Shown: in pieces, positions 1 to 7,168 of the stretch
Layout of the letters: every line of letters begins with the position of its first letter
Numbering within the stretch: the first letter of the stretch is position 1
NCBI GenBank assembly: GCA_902766265.1
Contig: CACXCY010000240.1
Coordinates: 1-19,175 of the forward strand
Length of the DNA: 19,175 nucleotides
Source: an uncultured Bacteroidota bacterium
GTDB taxonomy: Bacteria > Bacteroidota > Bacteroidia > Bacteroidales > P3
Direction of reading: 5' to 3'
The notes under the pieces: generated by a model
The model's input: only the letters and a program-made list of their open reading frames with translations
Told to the model about the DNA's origin: nothing
Database searches by the model: none
Position numbers and translations under genes: made by a program

Positions 1-117
1 ACCGGCATTATTAGTCAACGAAATAATAACGTTGTTGAAAGAAGCAAAGATGCATGCTCTTCCAAGAGGTTCAACTTTTACGACTCTTTTCTTAGTCGGT
101 TTAGAAGTTTTTGCCAT
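1..117 (-). CDS. rpsK: 30S ribosomal protein S11, N-terminal part only (cut by window start)
   Basis: This is the first 39 codons of small-subunit protein S11, which lies on the platform of the 30S subunit and helps form the mRNA exit region near the decoding site. The reading frame opens with ATG at 117-115 and stays open to the window edge. It encodes a basic N-terminal tail (PTKKRVVK) followed by the conserved start of the S11 fold, FNNVIISLTNNAG. It is the last visible gene of the alpha-operon segment, 81 bases after rpsM. In other Bacteroidota rpsD, rpoA and rplQ usually follow; these would lie beyond the left edge. No Shine-Dalgarno sequence is seen; the leader is A-rich. Confidence 0.95.
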   Translation of the reverse strand, partial: MAKTSKPTKKRVVKVEPLGRACIFASFNNVIISLTNNAG

Positions 118-150
118 AATTTTTTACTTGCTTGATTTTACATTTGTTTG

Positions 151-186
151 CCAGCCGCTCCTTTGTCAATTCTGATCCGCAGCTGG
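151..186. other. Hairpin in the rpsM-rpsK gap
   Basis: CCAGC at 151-155 pairs with GCTGG at 182-186. After one C-A mismatch the stem continues for two more GC pairs, leaving a loop of about 20 bases. It lies in the 81-base spacer between rpsM and rpsK. No T-run follows on the minus strand, so it is not an intrinsic terminator. It could act in mRNA processing or translational control, but that is inference. Confidence 0.35.
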
Positions 187-198
187 TGCTACATTACT

Positions 199-576
199 TT
201 ACTTGGTAGCTTTCTTCTTGTTAGCGATTGTTTTCTTCTTACCCTTGCGCGTACGGGCATTGTTTTTGGTACTCTGACCGCGGAGCGGCAGACCCAAACG
301 ATGACGGACACCACGGTAGCAACCAATGTCCATGAGACGTTTGATGTTCATCTGAACCTCTGAACGCAATGCGCCTTCAACCTTGTACTCATCGTTAATG
401 ATGGTACGGAGAGCATTCTGCTCATCATCAGTCCAGTCCTGCACCTTCTTCTCAGGGTCGATTCCGGCTTTAGCGAGAATCTCTTTTGCGGTGCTTCTTC
501 CAATGCCGTAGATATAGGTCAAACCTATCTCTCCATGTTTGTTTTTGGGTAAGTCAATACCTGCAATTCTTGCCAT
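199..576 (-). CDS. rpsM: 30S ribosomal protein S13
   Basis: This 125-residue protein is S13, on the head of the 30S subunit, where it bridges to the 50S subunit and contacts P-site tRNA through its C-terminal tail. The N-terminus MARIAGIDLP is the family start. The helix-hairpin-helix region YIYGIGRSTA is at residues 21-30. The signature RHRLGLPLRGQSTKNNARTR occupies about residues 91-110, followed by a lysine-rich tail ending KKKATK. Length is normal for the family. It follows rpmJ after 33 bases and precedes rpsK, the conserved alpha-operon order. Confidence 0.98.
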   Translation of the reverse strand: MARIAGIDLPKNKHGEIGLTYIYGIGRSTAKEILAKAGIDPEKKVQDWTDDEQNALRTIINDEYKVEGALRSEVQMNIKRLMDIGCYRGVRHRLGLPLRGQSTKNNARTRKGKKKTIANKKKATK

Positions 577-609
577 AAACTGATTTTATCTTTTGTTAAT
601 TGATTAGGA

Positions 610-726
610 TCATCCTTGTCTTTGCTTGAACTTCGGATTCTTCTTGTTGATTACATAAACCACCCCGTTGCGACGAACAACTTTACATTCGGGGGATCTT
701 TTCTTTACAGAAACTCTGACTTTCAT
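610..726 (-). CDS. rpmJ: 50S ribosomal protein L36, zinc-free (C-minus) form
   Basis: This short gene encodes 38 residues, starting MKVRVSVKKRSPECKVVRRN and ending NPKFKQRQG, which is the L36 family. L36 is the smallest large-subunit protein and helps organise 23S rRNA near the base of the L7/L12 stalk. The zinc-binding form of L36 carries three Cys and one His. This copy keeps only one Cys, at residue 14, so it should not bind zinc. It lies between infA (52-base gap) and rpsM (33-base gap), the standard infA-rpmJ-rpsM order. The start ATG at 726-724 is the only one that gives the family N-terminus. Confidence 0.96.
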   Translation of the reverse strand: MKVRVSVKKRSPECKVVRRNGVVYVINKKNPKFKQRQG

Positions 727-778
727 TTTCTTATTGTTTTTTTATTGTTTTCTTCTCTTTACGGCTTGCGCCAACCAC

Positions 779-997
779 TTACTTGTGACGGTATGTAATC
801 CTTCCTTTGGTGAGATCGTAAGGAGACATCTCTATTTGCACCTTGTCACCAGGAAGAATCTTAATGTAGTGCAACCGCATCTTTCCCGAGATATGTGCTA
901 TAATCTGGTGGCCATTTTCCAACTCTACGCGAAACATGGCGTTGCCTAGAGATTCGACTACGGTACCGTCTAATTGTATGGAAGCTTGTTTTGCCAT
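779..997 (-). CDS. infA: Translation initiation factor IF-1
   Basis: IF-1 binds the A site of the 30S subunit during initiation and supports IF-2 and IF-3. The 72-residue protein is a single S1-like OB fold. It begins MAKQASIQLDGTVVE and shows the family motifs FRVELENGH (about residues 22-30), HISGKMR, ILPGDKVQIEMSPYDLTKGRI and a terminal YRHK. Its length matches bacterial IF-1. It follows map after 10 bases and precedes rpmJ. The map-infA-rpmJ linkage is typical of Bacteroidota spc/alpha clusters. Confidence 0.98.
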   Translation of the reverse strand: MAKQASIQLDGTVVESLGNAMFRVELENGHQIIAHISGKMRLHYIKILPGDKVQIEMSPYDLTKGRITYRHK

Positions 998-1007
998 TCT
1001 TTAGGTG

Positions 1008-1775
1008 TTATAGTTTTTCTATTTCTTCAAAACTGGATAATATATCAGGGCCTGACTGTCCAATGGCGACAGTATGCTCGAAATGAGCCGCAGGTTTTCC
1101 GTCTTTCGTACGACAGGTCCACCCATCCTCTTGAGAGAACTTGACATTCTTCGACCCCATACACACCATTGGTTCAACAGCGATAACCATACCCTCCTTA
1201 AGTAATGGCCCCGTACCTTTGACTCCGAAATTGGGAACATCTGGCGATTCATGCATCTTGAAGCCAACACCGTGACCACATAATTCACGAACCACATTAT
1301 AGCCATTCTTCTCGCAATGCTGCTGAACAGCATGACCAATGTCTCCTACACGATTACCTGCCTTACATTGGCTCAAACCAATATACAAAGCTTCTTTCGT
1401 GACACGGAGCAAGCGCTGCATTTCTGGACTTATTTCCCCAACAGGAAACGTATAGCATGAATCACCGACATAGCCGTTTAATTCAACGACACAGTCAATT
1501 GATACATTATCTCCCTCTTTAATAAAAAGGTCGCCCGGAATTCCGTGCACTACCACATCGTTAACAGATATGCATAATGCCGCAGGAAATCCTTCATAAC
1601 CCTTGCACAAAGGAATACCACCATTATCACGGATGAACTGCTCGCCAATCTTATCAAGGAAAGCAGTCGTGACGCCCGGCCGTATATGACGCCCCACCTC
1701 GGCAATCGTGCTGCCGACGAGTAGAGCGCTCTTACGGATAAGCTCTATTTCTTCCTTTGTCTTGAGCAGAATCAT
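1008..1775 (-). CDS. map: Type I methionine aminopeptidase
   Basis: This cytosolic metalloprotease removes the initiator methionine from nascent proteins whose second residue is small. The 255-residue protein has the pita-bread fold of type Ia enzymes, without a zinc-finger N-terminal extension. All five expected dimetal ligands can be placed: Asp94 (SIDCVVELNG), Asp105 (GYVGDSCY), His168 (GHGVGFKMHE), Glu201 (VIAVEPM) and Glu233 (HFEHTVAIG). The substrate-side His77 is in VVVHGIPGD. It lies between secY (21-base gap) and infA (10-base gap), so it is probably made together with ribosomes. An AAGGA stretch sits too close to the ATG to be an effective ribosome site. Confidence 0.98.
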   Translation of the reverse strand: MILLKTKEEIELIRKSALLVGSTIAEVGRHIRPGVTTAFLDKIGEQFIRDNGGIPLCKGYEGFPAALCISVNDVVVHGIPGDLFIKEGDNVSIDCVVELNGYVGDSCYTFPVGEISPEMQRLLRVTKEALYIGLSQCKAGNRVGDIGHAVQQHCEKNGYNVVRELCGHGVGFKMHESPDVPNFGVKGTGPLLKEGMVIAVEPMVCMGSKNVKFSQEDGWTCRTKDGKPAAHFEHTVAIGQSGPDILSSFEEIEKL

Positions 1776-1796
1776 TTCCTTTAGTATTCGATTTGC

Positions 1797-3152
1797 TTAT
1801 GCTTGCACGCTTAAAGAGGTACGGCCTTTAATACGTCCCGTTTTGGTGAGTCCATCATAGTGACGCATCAGCAGATGGCTTTCTATCTGCTGGAGGGTGT
1901 CCAGAATAACACCAACCATGATGAGCAACGAAGTGCCCCCATAGAACTGGGCAAACTGTGTGTTGACACCAAACAGACGGATAATGGCAGGCAAGATAGC
2001 AACAATAGCCAAGAAGAATGAACCCGGGAGGGTAATCTTGGACAAAATATTCTCCAGATACTCAGCTGTCTTCTTACCTGGTTTTACACCTGGGATAAAG
2101 CCACCATTCTTCTTCATATCGTCAGCCATCTGATTGGGATTGATGGCGATAGCGGTATAGAAATAGGTGAACAATATTACGAGAATAGCAAATACCAAGT
2201 TATACCAGAAACCATTAAAATCGGCAAAAGCCATAGCGAACTTGGAGCTGCTATTGCCAGAGAATCCCATTACTGTGATAGGGATGAACATTATTGCCTG
2301 AGCAAAAATGATAGGCATCACACCAGCAGCATTTACCTTAATGGGGATATACTGACGCACACCGCCATACTGCTTATTACCAACGATACGTTTGGCATAT
2401 TGGACTGGAATTCTACGCGTACCTTGAACAAGGAGAATGACGAGTAGAATAACAGCCAACAAGACCACCACTTCGAAGAGGAACATTACGAGACCACCAC
2501 CCTCATTCAGTCGAGAAGCAAACTCTGTTGAAAGGGCGAATGGCAAACGGGCGATAATACCCACCATGATAAGGAGGGATATACCATTACCAACACCATT
2601 GTCGGTAATACGTTCTCCCAACCACATCACAAACAATGTGCCACATATCAGGATGATGATGCTGCTAATCCAAAAGAATGTTGTAGGAGAACTACCGTCG
2701 AAAGGATAGATAGCGGTAGAGGAAGCTCCCAATTGGTACATCATATTCGTGATATAGGCAGGGGCCTGAAAACCGGTAATAATAACCGTAAGCATACGGG
2801 TTATCTGGTTCATCTTTCTACGGCCACTTTCGCCATCACGCTGCATCTTTTGGAAATAGGGAATCACCATCACAAACAACTGAATCACGATGGATGCAGT
2901 AATGTACGGCATAATACCCAATGCAAATATAGAGGCGTTAGAAAATGCGCCACCAGAGAACATGTTCAGCAGACCCATAAGGCCATCATCCCCTTGTTTT
3001 TGTAAAGCTTGAAGCTGGGAAGGGTCAACACCTGGCAACACCACATAAGACCCGATACGATAGACGAGCACCAACCCAAGGGTATAAAGTATTCTCTTTC
3101 GTAGGTCTTCAATGGACCAGATATTCTTCAGAGTCGTGATAAATCTCTTCAT
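1797..3152 (-). CDS. secY: Protein translocase channel subunit SecY
   Basis: SecY forms the pore of the SecYEG translocon in the inner membrane and passes unfolded proteins to the periplasm or sideways into the membrane. The 451-residue protein has the pattern of ten hydrophobic segments expected for the family. Recognisable landmarks are an amphipathic N-terminus before the first segment (about 22-40), the second-helix motif GIMPYITASIVIQL (79-92), GERITDNGVGNGISLLIM in the middle, the cytosolic loop YAKRIVGNKQYGG, and PGKKTAEYLENILSKITLPG before the last helices. The cytosolic C-terminus ends RIKGRTSLSVQA. It follows rplO after 59 bases, the usual spc-operon position. A 12-codon ORF overlaps its start codon (see findings). 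Confidence 0.98.
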   Translation of the reverse strand: MKRFITTLKNIWSIEDLRKRILYTLGLVLVYRIGSYVVLPGVDPSQLQALQKQGDDGLMGLLNMFSGGAFSNASIFALGIMPYITASIVIQLFVMVIPYFQKMQRDGESGRRKMNQITRMLTVIITGFQAPAYITNMMYQLGASSTAIYPFDGSSPTTFFWISSIIILICGTLFVMWLGERITDNGVGNGISLLIMVGIIARLPFALSTEFASRLNEGGGLVMFLFEVVVLLAVILLVILLVQGTRRIPVQYAKRIVGNKQYGGVRQYIPIKVNAAGVMPIIFAQAIMFIPITVMGFSGNSSSKFAMAFADFNGFWYNLVFAILVILFTYFYTAIAINPNQMADDMKKNGGFIPGVKPGKKTAEYLENILSKITLPGSFFLAIVAILPAIIRLFGVNTQFAQFYGGTSLLIMVGVILDTLQQIESHLLMRHYDGLTKTGRIKGRTSLSVQA

Positions 3153-3211
3153 TGATTACAGATTTGTTTAAACTGTTGCCATTCCATAAAGGATGAGCAA
3201 CCTTGAGTAAA

Positions 3212-3682
3212 TTATTCTTCAGTCGTTTTCGGGGCCTCTATCAGCTTGGCGGCACCGCCTTTAGCTTCTATGGCCTCTTTTGCCTTGGCTGAAAAAGCAT
3301 GGGCTGTAACATTGATGGCTTTGCTCAATTCACCACGACCAAGAATCTTCACTCTATCTTTGCCAGAGATAAGACCGTTCTGTTTCAGAACTTCGATATC
3401 GAAAGTGGTAATACCCTTCTCTTCTGCAAGTTTGTTAAGCATATCAATGTTGATACCGACGTATTCAACACGGTTGATGTTCTTGAACCCAAACTTGGGC
3501 AGACGACGGTATATAGGCATTTGACCGCCTTCAAATCCTATCTTATTATGGTAACCCGAACGGGCTTTTGCACCTTTGTTACCACGGGTGGATGTACCAC
3601 CTTTGCCAGATCCCTGTCCTCTACCGATGCGTTTGCTATGCTTGATGGAACCTTCTGCGGGTTTAAGATTACTTAAATTCAT
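3212..3682 (-). CDS. rplO: 50S ribosomal protein L15
   Basis: L15 is a large-subunit protein that enters late in assembly and threads a long basic N-terminal extension into 23S rRNA. The 156-residue product starts MNLSNLKPAEGSIKHSKRIG and has the Gly/Arg/Lys-rich extension with GRGQGSGKGGTSTRGNKGAK at about residues 22-41, then GFEGGQMPIYRRLPKFGF, the family signature. It ends with a slightly longer, charged tail (KLIEAPKTTEE). The gene lies between rpmD and secY with 59-base gaps on both sides. The upstream gap contains only a 4-bp GCCG/CGGC stem. Confidence 0.97.
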   Translation of the reverse strand: MNLSNLKPAEGSIKHSKRIGRGQGSGKGGTSTRGNKGAKARSGYHNKIGFEGGQMPIYRRLPKFGFKNINRVEYVGINIDMLNKLAEEKGITTFDIEVLKQNGLISGKDRVKILGRGELSKAINVTAHAFSAKAKEAIEAKGGAAKLIEAPKTTEE

Positions 3683-3741
3683 TTCTTCTAGTATTTTTAT
3701 GTTTAGTCCAGCCGCCTAAACGGCCTTCGACCTCTACTCAA

Positions 3742-3927
3742 TTAAACTTCTTCTACGGTAATTAAATGCTTTACCTTCTCTATCATGCCAAGAATCTGCG
3801 GAGTGGCTTTCACTTCACGCTCATGGTTGATTTTGCGCAAACCGAGAGCGGCCATTGTTCTTTTCTGGCGTTCGGGACGGCCAATGATGCTTCTTACCTG
3901 TTTGATCTTTAAAATCTTTTCTGTCAT
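3742..3927 (-). CDS. rpmD: 50S ribosomal protein L30
   Basis: This 61-residue product is L30, a small peripheral protein of the large subunit near 5S rRNA. The family core is clear: LKIKQVRSIIGRPERQKRTM at residues 6-25, then ALGLRKINHERE and a C-terminal strand ending HLITVEEV. Its length is normal for the short bacterial form. It sits between rpsE (18-base gap) and rplO, as in all spc operons. Its start is supported by a perfect AGGAGG eight bases upstream, which is unusual for this lineage. Confidence 0.97.
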   Translation of the reverse strand: MTEKILKIKQVRSIIGRPERQKRTMAALGLRKINHEREVKATPQILGMIEKVKHLITVEEV

Positions 3928-3935
3928 AGTATTAG

Positions 3936-3941
3936 CCTCCT
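3936..3941 (-). promoter_or_regulatory. Perfect Shine-Dalgarno sequence of rpmD
   Basis: The minus strand reads AGGAGG here, separated by eight bases from the rpmD ATG at 3927-3925. It lies in the 18-base gap after the rpsE stop. Most starts in this window have only an A-rich leader, so this site stands out and supports the chosen rpmD start. Confidence 0.75.
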
Positions 3942-3945
3942 ATAA

Positions 3946-4464
3946 TTAACCATTAAACACTTTGTCAAGCGTGATGCCTCTGAGCTGAGCCACCATGTAA
4001 GGATCCTTCATCTGGAGAAGAGCATTAATAGTGGCCTTTACCACACTATGGGGGTTGGAAGAACCTTTGCATTTGGCAAGCACGTCCTTAACGCCCACGC
4101 TCTCCAGAACAGCACGCATAGCACCACCGGCGATAACACCGGTACCGGGAGCAGCAGGTTTCAGAAACACCTTGGCTCCGCTATACTTTCCACACTGCTC
4201 GTGAGGAATGGTACCTTTCAGAACGGGAACCTTAATAAGGTTCTTCTTGGCATCATCAACACCTTTCTGAATGGCTGCTTGAACTTCCTTAGCTTTGCCC
4301 AAGCCATAACCCACAACGCCATTTTCGTTTCCAATAACCACGATAGCAGAGAAACTGAATGTCCTACCACCCTTGGTAACTTTCGTCACACGATTGATTG
4401 CTACGAGACGATCTTTAAATTCGATTTCGCTCGATTTTACTCTTTTTACGTTTACTTCTGCCAT
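3946..4464 (-). CDS. rpsE: 30S ribosomal protein S5
   Basis: S5 sits at the mRNA entry side of the 30S subunit and affects decoding accuracy and mRNA unwinding. The 172-residue protein carries the N-terminal double-stranded RNA-binding-like domain: FKDRLVAINRVTKVTKGGR at about residues 17-35, then VGYGLGKAKEVQAAIQKG. The C-terminal domain has GAKVFLKPAAPGTGVIAGGA and VKDVLAKCKGSSNPHSVVKA. Length is standard. It follows rplR after only 6 bases, so translation of the two is probably coupled. Confidence 0.98.
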   Translation of the reverse strand: MAEVNVKRVKSSEIEFKDRLVAINRVTKVTKGGRTFSFSAIVVIGNENGVVGYGLGKAKEVQAAIQKGVDDAKKNLIKVPVLKGTIPHEQCGKYSGAKVFLKPAAPGTGVIAGGAMRAVLESVGVKDVLAKCKGSSNPHSVVKATINALLQMKDPYMVAQLRGITLDKVFNG

Positions 4465-4470
4465 GACTTA

Positions 4471-4824
4471 TTAGAATTTTAAACCACCTTCTCTGGCTCC
4501 ATCAGCCAACGATTTAACACGGCCGTGGTATAAATAACCATTACGGTCAAATACAACGGTATTAATTCCAGCAGCTAATGCGCGCTCTGCAACGAGTTTG
4601 CCAACTTTCGCTGCCACTTCACTTTTTGTGCCACTCTTTTCTACACCCTTCTCTAATGAGGATGCTGCAGTCAGTGTAACACCTTTAACATCGTCAATAA
4701 CCTGTGCGTATATCTCCTTGTTGCTTCTAAAGACGGACAGGCGCGGCATCTCAGGGGTACCGCTTATCTTATGACGAATCCTGAACTTAATGTTCTGTCT
4801 TCTTATATCTTTTTTTGTTGCCAT
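4471..4824 (-). CDS. rplR: 50S ribosomal protein L18
   Basis: L18 binds 5S rRNA together with L5 and helps place it in the central protuberance. The 117-residue product starts MATKKDIRRQNIKFRIRHKI. The family motifs are visible: PRLSVFRSNKEIYAQVIDD at about 28-46, then GKLVAERALAAGINTVVFDR and the terminal RNGYLYHGRVKSLADGAREG ending LKF. Length matches the bacterial family. It is preceded by an 85-base gap after rplF, one of the longer spacers in the cluster, and followed by rpsE after 6 bases. Confidence 0.98.
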   Translation of the reverse strand: MATKKDIRRQNIKFRIRHKISGTPEMPRLSVFRSNKEIYAQVIDDVKGVTLTAASSLEKGVEKSGTKSEVAAKVGKLVAERALAAGINTVVFDRNGYLYHGRVKSLADGAREGGLKF

Positions 4825-4909
4825 TGTTTTTGGTTTTTCTTGATTGCACCGTCCGAGATACGTTGTTCCTTTTTCGTTTCTCTATGCTGCGATGCTGAAC
4901 CATTTGTTA

Positions 4910-5464
4910 TTATTTAGCAGCGGCCTTGCCTGCTTTCCTCCGAACGACCTCGCCCATGAAGCGGATACCTTTTCCTTTGTAGGGCTCAGGTTTGCGCAGG
5001 GAACGAATCTTTGCTGCAGCCATGCCTAACACTTCTTTATCATAAGAAGTCATCGTGATGACGGGGTTCTTACCTTTTTCCGTTACGGTTTCGACCTTGA
5101 TTTCGGGAGCCAGCTCAAAGAAAATCTTGTGGCTGTAACCGAGGTCCATTTCCAAAACTTGTCCGTTGGCTTGTACCTTATAACCCACACCGATTACTTC
5201 TTGTACGGTCTTGAAACCCTCCGACACACCAATTACCATATTATTGGCCAAAGCACGATAAAGACCATGCAGAGACTTATGTTCCTTGGAATCGGTTGCA
5301 CGTTCAAAATGGAGATGTCCATCTTCAACTTTCATCGTGATGACGGGGTTTACCTTTTGGCTGAGTTCGCCCTTAGGACCTTTCACTGTCAAAATATTGT
5401 CGTCAGAAATTTTGACTTCGACACCCTTGGGCAGTGCGATGGGCAGTTTACCTATTCTTGACAT
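4910..5464 (-). CDS. rplF: 50S ribosomal protein L6
   Basis: L6 lies at the base of the L7/L12 stalk close to the sarcin-ricin loop, where elongation factors dock. The 184-residue protein shows the duplicated fold of the family. The start MSRIGKLPIALPKGVEVKIS is typical. The linker GLYRALANNMVIGVSEGF lies near the middle. The second repeat contains GVGYKVQANGQVLEMDLGYS, and the rRNA-binding signature PEPYKGKGIRF comes before a short Ala/Lys tail (GKAAAK). It follows rpsH after 21 bases. An AGGAG eight bases upstream supports the ATG. Confidence 0.98.
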   Translation of the reverse strand: MSRIGKLPIALPKGVEVKISDDNILTVKGPKGELSQKVNPVITMKVEDGHLHFERATDSKEHKSLHGLYRALANNMVIGVSEGFKTVQEVIGVGYKVQANGQVLEMDLGYSHKIFFELAPEIKVETVTEKGKNPVITMTSYDKEVLGMAAAKIRSLRKPEPYKGKGIRFMGEVVRRKAGKAAAK

Positions 5465-5472
5465 TATAAAAT

Positions 5473-5477
5473 CTCCT
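5473..5477 (-). promoter_or_regulatory. Shine-Dalgarno sequence of rplF
   Basis: The minus strand reads GAGAGGAGATTTTATAATG around this point. AGGAG is eight bases from the rplF ATG at 5464-5462 and lies within the 21-base gap after rpsH. It is one of three clear Shine-Dalgarno sequences in the spc segment. Confidence 0.65.
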
Positions 5478-5485
5478 CTCTTTTA

Positions 5486-5887
5486 TTAGCTGATGTAACA
5501 TAAAACTTCGCCACCCACGTTGAGGTTGCGGGCTTCCTTGTCGGTCATCAGGCCTTTGGATGTTGATATGATGGCAATACCCAGACCGTTCATTACCCGA
5601 GGCATTTCGTCAACAGACACATAGCGACGCAAACCGGGAGTCGAGACACGTTTAAGGTCGGAGATGGCCGAAATCTTGGTTACGGGGTGATACTTCAAAG
5701 CAATCTTAATAGATTGGTCTTTGGTACCCTCATTCTCGAACTTATAGTTCAGGATATAACCTTTTTCAAACAGAATCTTCGTAATATTCTTCTTCAAATT
5801 GGATGCAGGAATCTCGACTACTCTGTGTTTGGCAGAAATGGCATTTCTCATGCGAGTCAAGTAATCTGCAATAGGATCTGTTAGCAT
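5486..5887 (-). CDS. rpsH: 30S ribosomal protein S8
   Basis: S8 binds the central domain of 16S rRNA (helix 21 region) and is a primary assembly protein. The 133-residue product starts MLTDPIADYLTRMRNA, the family start. Its N-terminal domain ends near YHPVTKISAISDLKRVSTPG. The C-terminal rRNA-binding part has GLGIAIISTSKGLMTDKEAR and ends NVGGEVLCYIS. In E. coli S8 represses the spc operon by binding mRNA near rplE; nothing here proves that such a site exists. It lies 41 bases after rpsN and 21 before rplF. Confidence 0.98.
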   Translation of the reverse strand: MLTDPIADYLTRMRNAISAKHRVVEIPASNLKKNITKILFEKGYILNYKFENEGTKDQSIKIALKYHPVTKISAISDLKRVSTPGLRRYVSVDEMPRVMNGLGIAIISTSKGLMTDKEARNLNVGGEVLCYIS

Positions 5888-5928
5888 TTTCGTTAATTTT
5901 AATTGTTTAACGTCTTATAATTTCTTTT

Positions 5929-6228
5929 CTACCAACTTGCCTTCTTTACACCGGGGATGAGACCTTGCAGAGCCATTTCGCGGAAGTTGATGCGAGATAC
6001 ACCAAACTGACGCATATAGCCCTTGGGGCGACCAGTGAGCTGGCAGCGGTTGTGCTGACGGATAGGACAAGCGTTCTTAGGAAGTTTCTGGAGAGCTATG
6101 ACTGCTTTCTCCACCTCTTCAGGTTCGCCAGTACGGACAATTTCTTTTAGAGCAGCGCGCTTTGCGGCATATTTGGCCACCATTTTTGCTCTCTTGCGCT
6201 CTCTTGCTTTTATTGATTCTTTAGCCAT
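5929..6228 (-). CDS. rpsN: 30S ribosomal protein S14, long zinc-independent form
   Basis: S14 is a head protein of the 30S subunit needed for late assembly. The 99-residue product starts MAKESIKARERKRAKMVAKY and ends with the conserved GYMRQFGVSRINFREMALQG followed by LIPGVKKASW. The short S14 form binds zinc with two CxxC pairs. This longer copy has only isolated cysteines (in NACPIRQHNRCQLTGRPKG), so it is the zinc-independent form. It follows rplE after 7 bases and precedes rpsH. Confidence 0.98.
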   Translation of the reverse strand: MAKESIKARERKRAKMVAKYAAKRAALKEIVRTGEPEEVEKAVIALQKLPKNACPIRQHNRCQLTGRPKGYMRQFGVSRINFREMALQGLIPGVKKASW

Positions 6229-6235
6229 TTATTTC

Positions 6236-6796
6236 TTATTTTTGTTGATTTTTAAATGGTAATCCGAACAGTTTCAGAAGGGACATTGCCTCTTTGTCGG
6301 TCTGAGCAGAGGTCACAAAGGTGATATCCATACCCTGAATGCGATCAATCTTGTCAATGTCAATTTCCGGGAATATGATTTGCTCGGCGATGCCAAAGGT
6401 ATAGTTACCCATGCCGTCAAAACCTTTGTCGTTGATACCACGGAAGTCACGGATACGGGGGATGGATGCGGTTACGAGACGCTCCAAGAACTCATACATA
6501 CGCTCGCCACGAAGTGTCACACGGACACCGATAGGCATTCCACGACGCAATTTAAAATTAGAGATGTCCTTCTTGGACTTGGTAGCCACTGCCTTCTGGC
6601 CGGCAATCAATGTCATCTCTTCAATACCTTTATCAATGACTTTCTTATCAGCAATGGCAGTTTTCCCGAGACCTTGGTTCAAGGTAATCTTCTTCAGACG
6701 GGGGCACTGCATAATGGTCTTATAGCCATACTCCTTCATCAGAGCAGGGACTATCTCCTCATTATACTTGGTTTTTAAAGTAGGAATGTATGTCAT
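6236..6796 (-). CDS. rplE: 50S ribosomal protein L5
   Basis: L5 binds 5S rRNA and, in the central protuberance, contacts the 30S head and P-site tRNA. The 186-residue protein has the family landmarks MQCPRLKKITLNQGLG (about residues 29-44), QKAVATKSKKDISNFKLRRG, GVRVTLRGERMYEFLERLV and IPRIRDFRGI. It ends in a DITFVTSAQTDKEAMSLLKL strand-helix unit. Its ATG overlaps the rplX stop by one base (TAATG), so reinitiation or coupled translation is likely. A GGGGAGG ten bases upstream, inside the end of rplX, supports the start. Confidence 0.98.
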   Translation of the reverse strand: MTYIPTLKTKYNEEIVPALMKEYGYKTIMQCPRLKKITLNQGLGKTAIADKKVIDKGIEEMTLIAGQKAVATKSKKDISNFKLRRGMPIGVRVTLRGERMYEFLERLVTASIPRIRDFRGINDKGFDGMGNYTFGIAEQIIFPEIDIDKIDRIQGMDITFVTSAQTDKEAMSLLKLFGLPFKNQQK

Positions 6797-7110
6797 TATT
6801 TAATTTCCTCCCCTGATTTTTTTGAATAACGAACAATTTTTCCTGTTTTTTCATCGACGCGACGACCAATCTTAGTAGGAGTCTTTCCTTCGACGAGCAT
6901 CAGGTTTGAGATGTGGATGGGTGCTTCAACGTCAACGATACCGCCTTGAGTATTCTTTGCATTAGGTTTGGTATGTTTCTTATTAACGTTTACTCCTTCC
7001 ACGATGGCGCGATTCTTTTCGGGATAGACCTTCAGAACCTTGGCAATGGCACCTTTGTCATCGCCAGCGATAACCTTGACGGTATCCCCTTTTTTTACGT
7101 GCAGTTTCAT
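6796..7110 (-). CDS. rplX: 50S ribosomal protein L24
   Basis: L24 starts assembly of the large subunit and sits near the exit of the peptide tunnel. The 104-residue protein opens MKLHVKKGDTVKVIAGDDKG, the KOW motif of the family, and continues with VEGVNVNKKHTKPNAKNTQG and EAPIHISNLMLV. Length is normal for bacteria. It follows rplN after 58 bases and its stop overlaps the rplE start by one base. Confidence 0.98.
   Translation of the reverse strand: MKLHVKKGDTVKVIAGDDKGAIAKVLKVYPEKNRAIVEGVNVNKKHTKPNAKNTQGGIVDVEAPIHISNLMLVEGKTPTKIGRRVDEKTGKIVRYSKKSGEEIK
6807..6813 (-). promoter_or_regulatory. Shine-Dalgarno sequence of rplE, inside the end of rplX
   Basis: The minus strand reads GGGGAGG here, ten bases before the rplE ATG at 6796-6794, within the last codons of rplX. 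Together with the one-base TAATG overlap it suggests coupled but locally boosted translation of L5. Confidence 0.6.
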
Positions 7111-7168
7111 GTCTTTCTTTTTTCTTTTAATGTTTTAAGTTTCCAATGCAGCAACTTCGATCCTAAAT

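Noticed and set aside
3711..3724. GCCG/CGGC stem in the rpmD-rplO gap considered as a terminator
   Set aside because: The stem is only four pairs with no T-run, and it would interrupt an operon that is conserved across bacteria.
4825..4909. Short minus-strand ORF starting in the rplF-rplR gap and running into rplR
   Set aside because: It runs out of frame into the conserved rplR start, and its predicted peptide is only a basic, low-information sequence.
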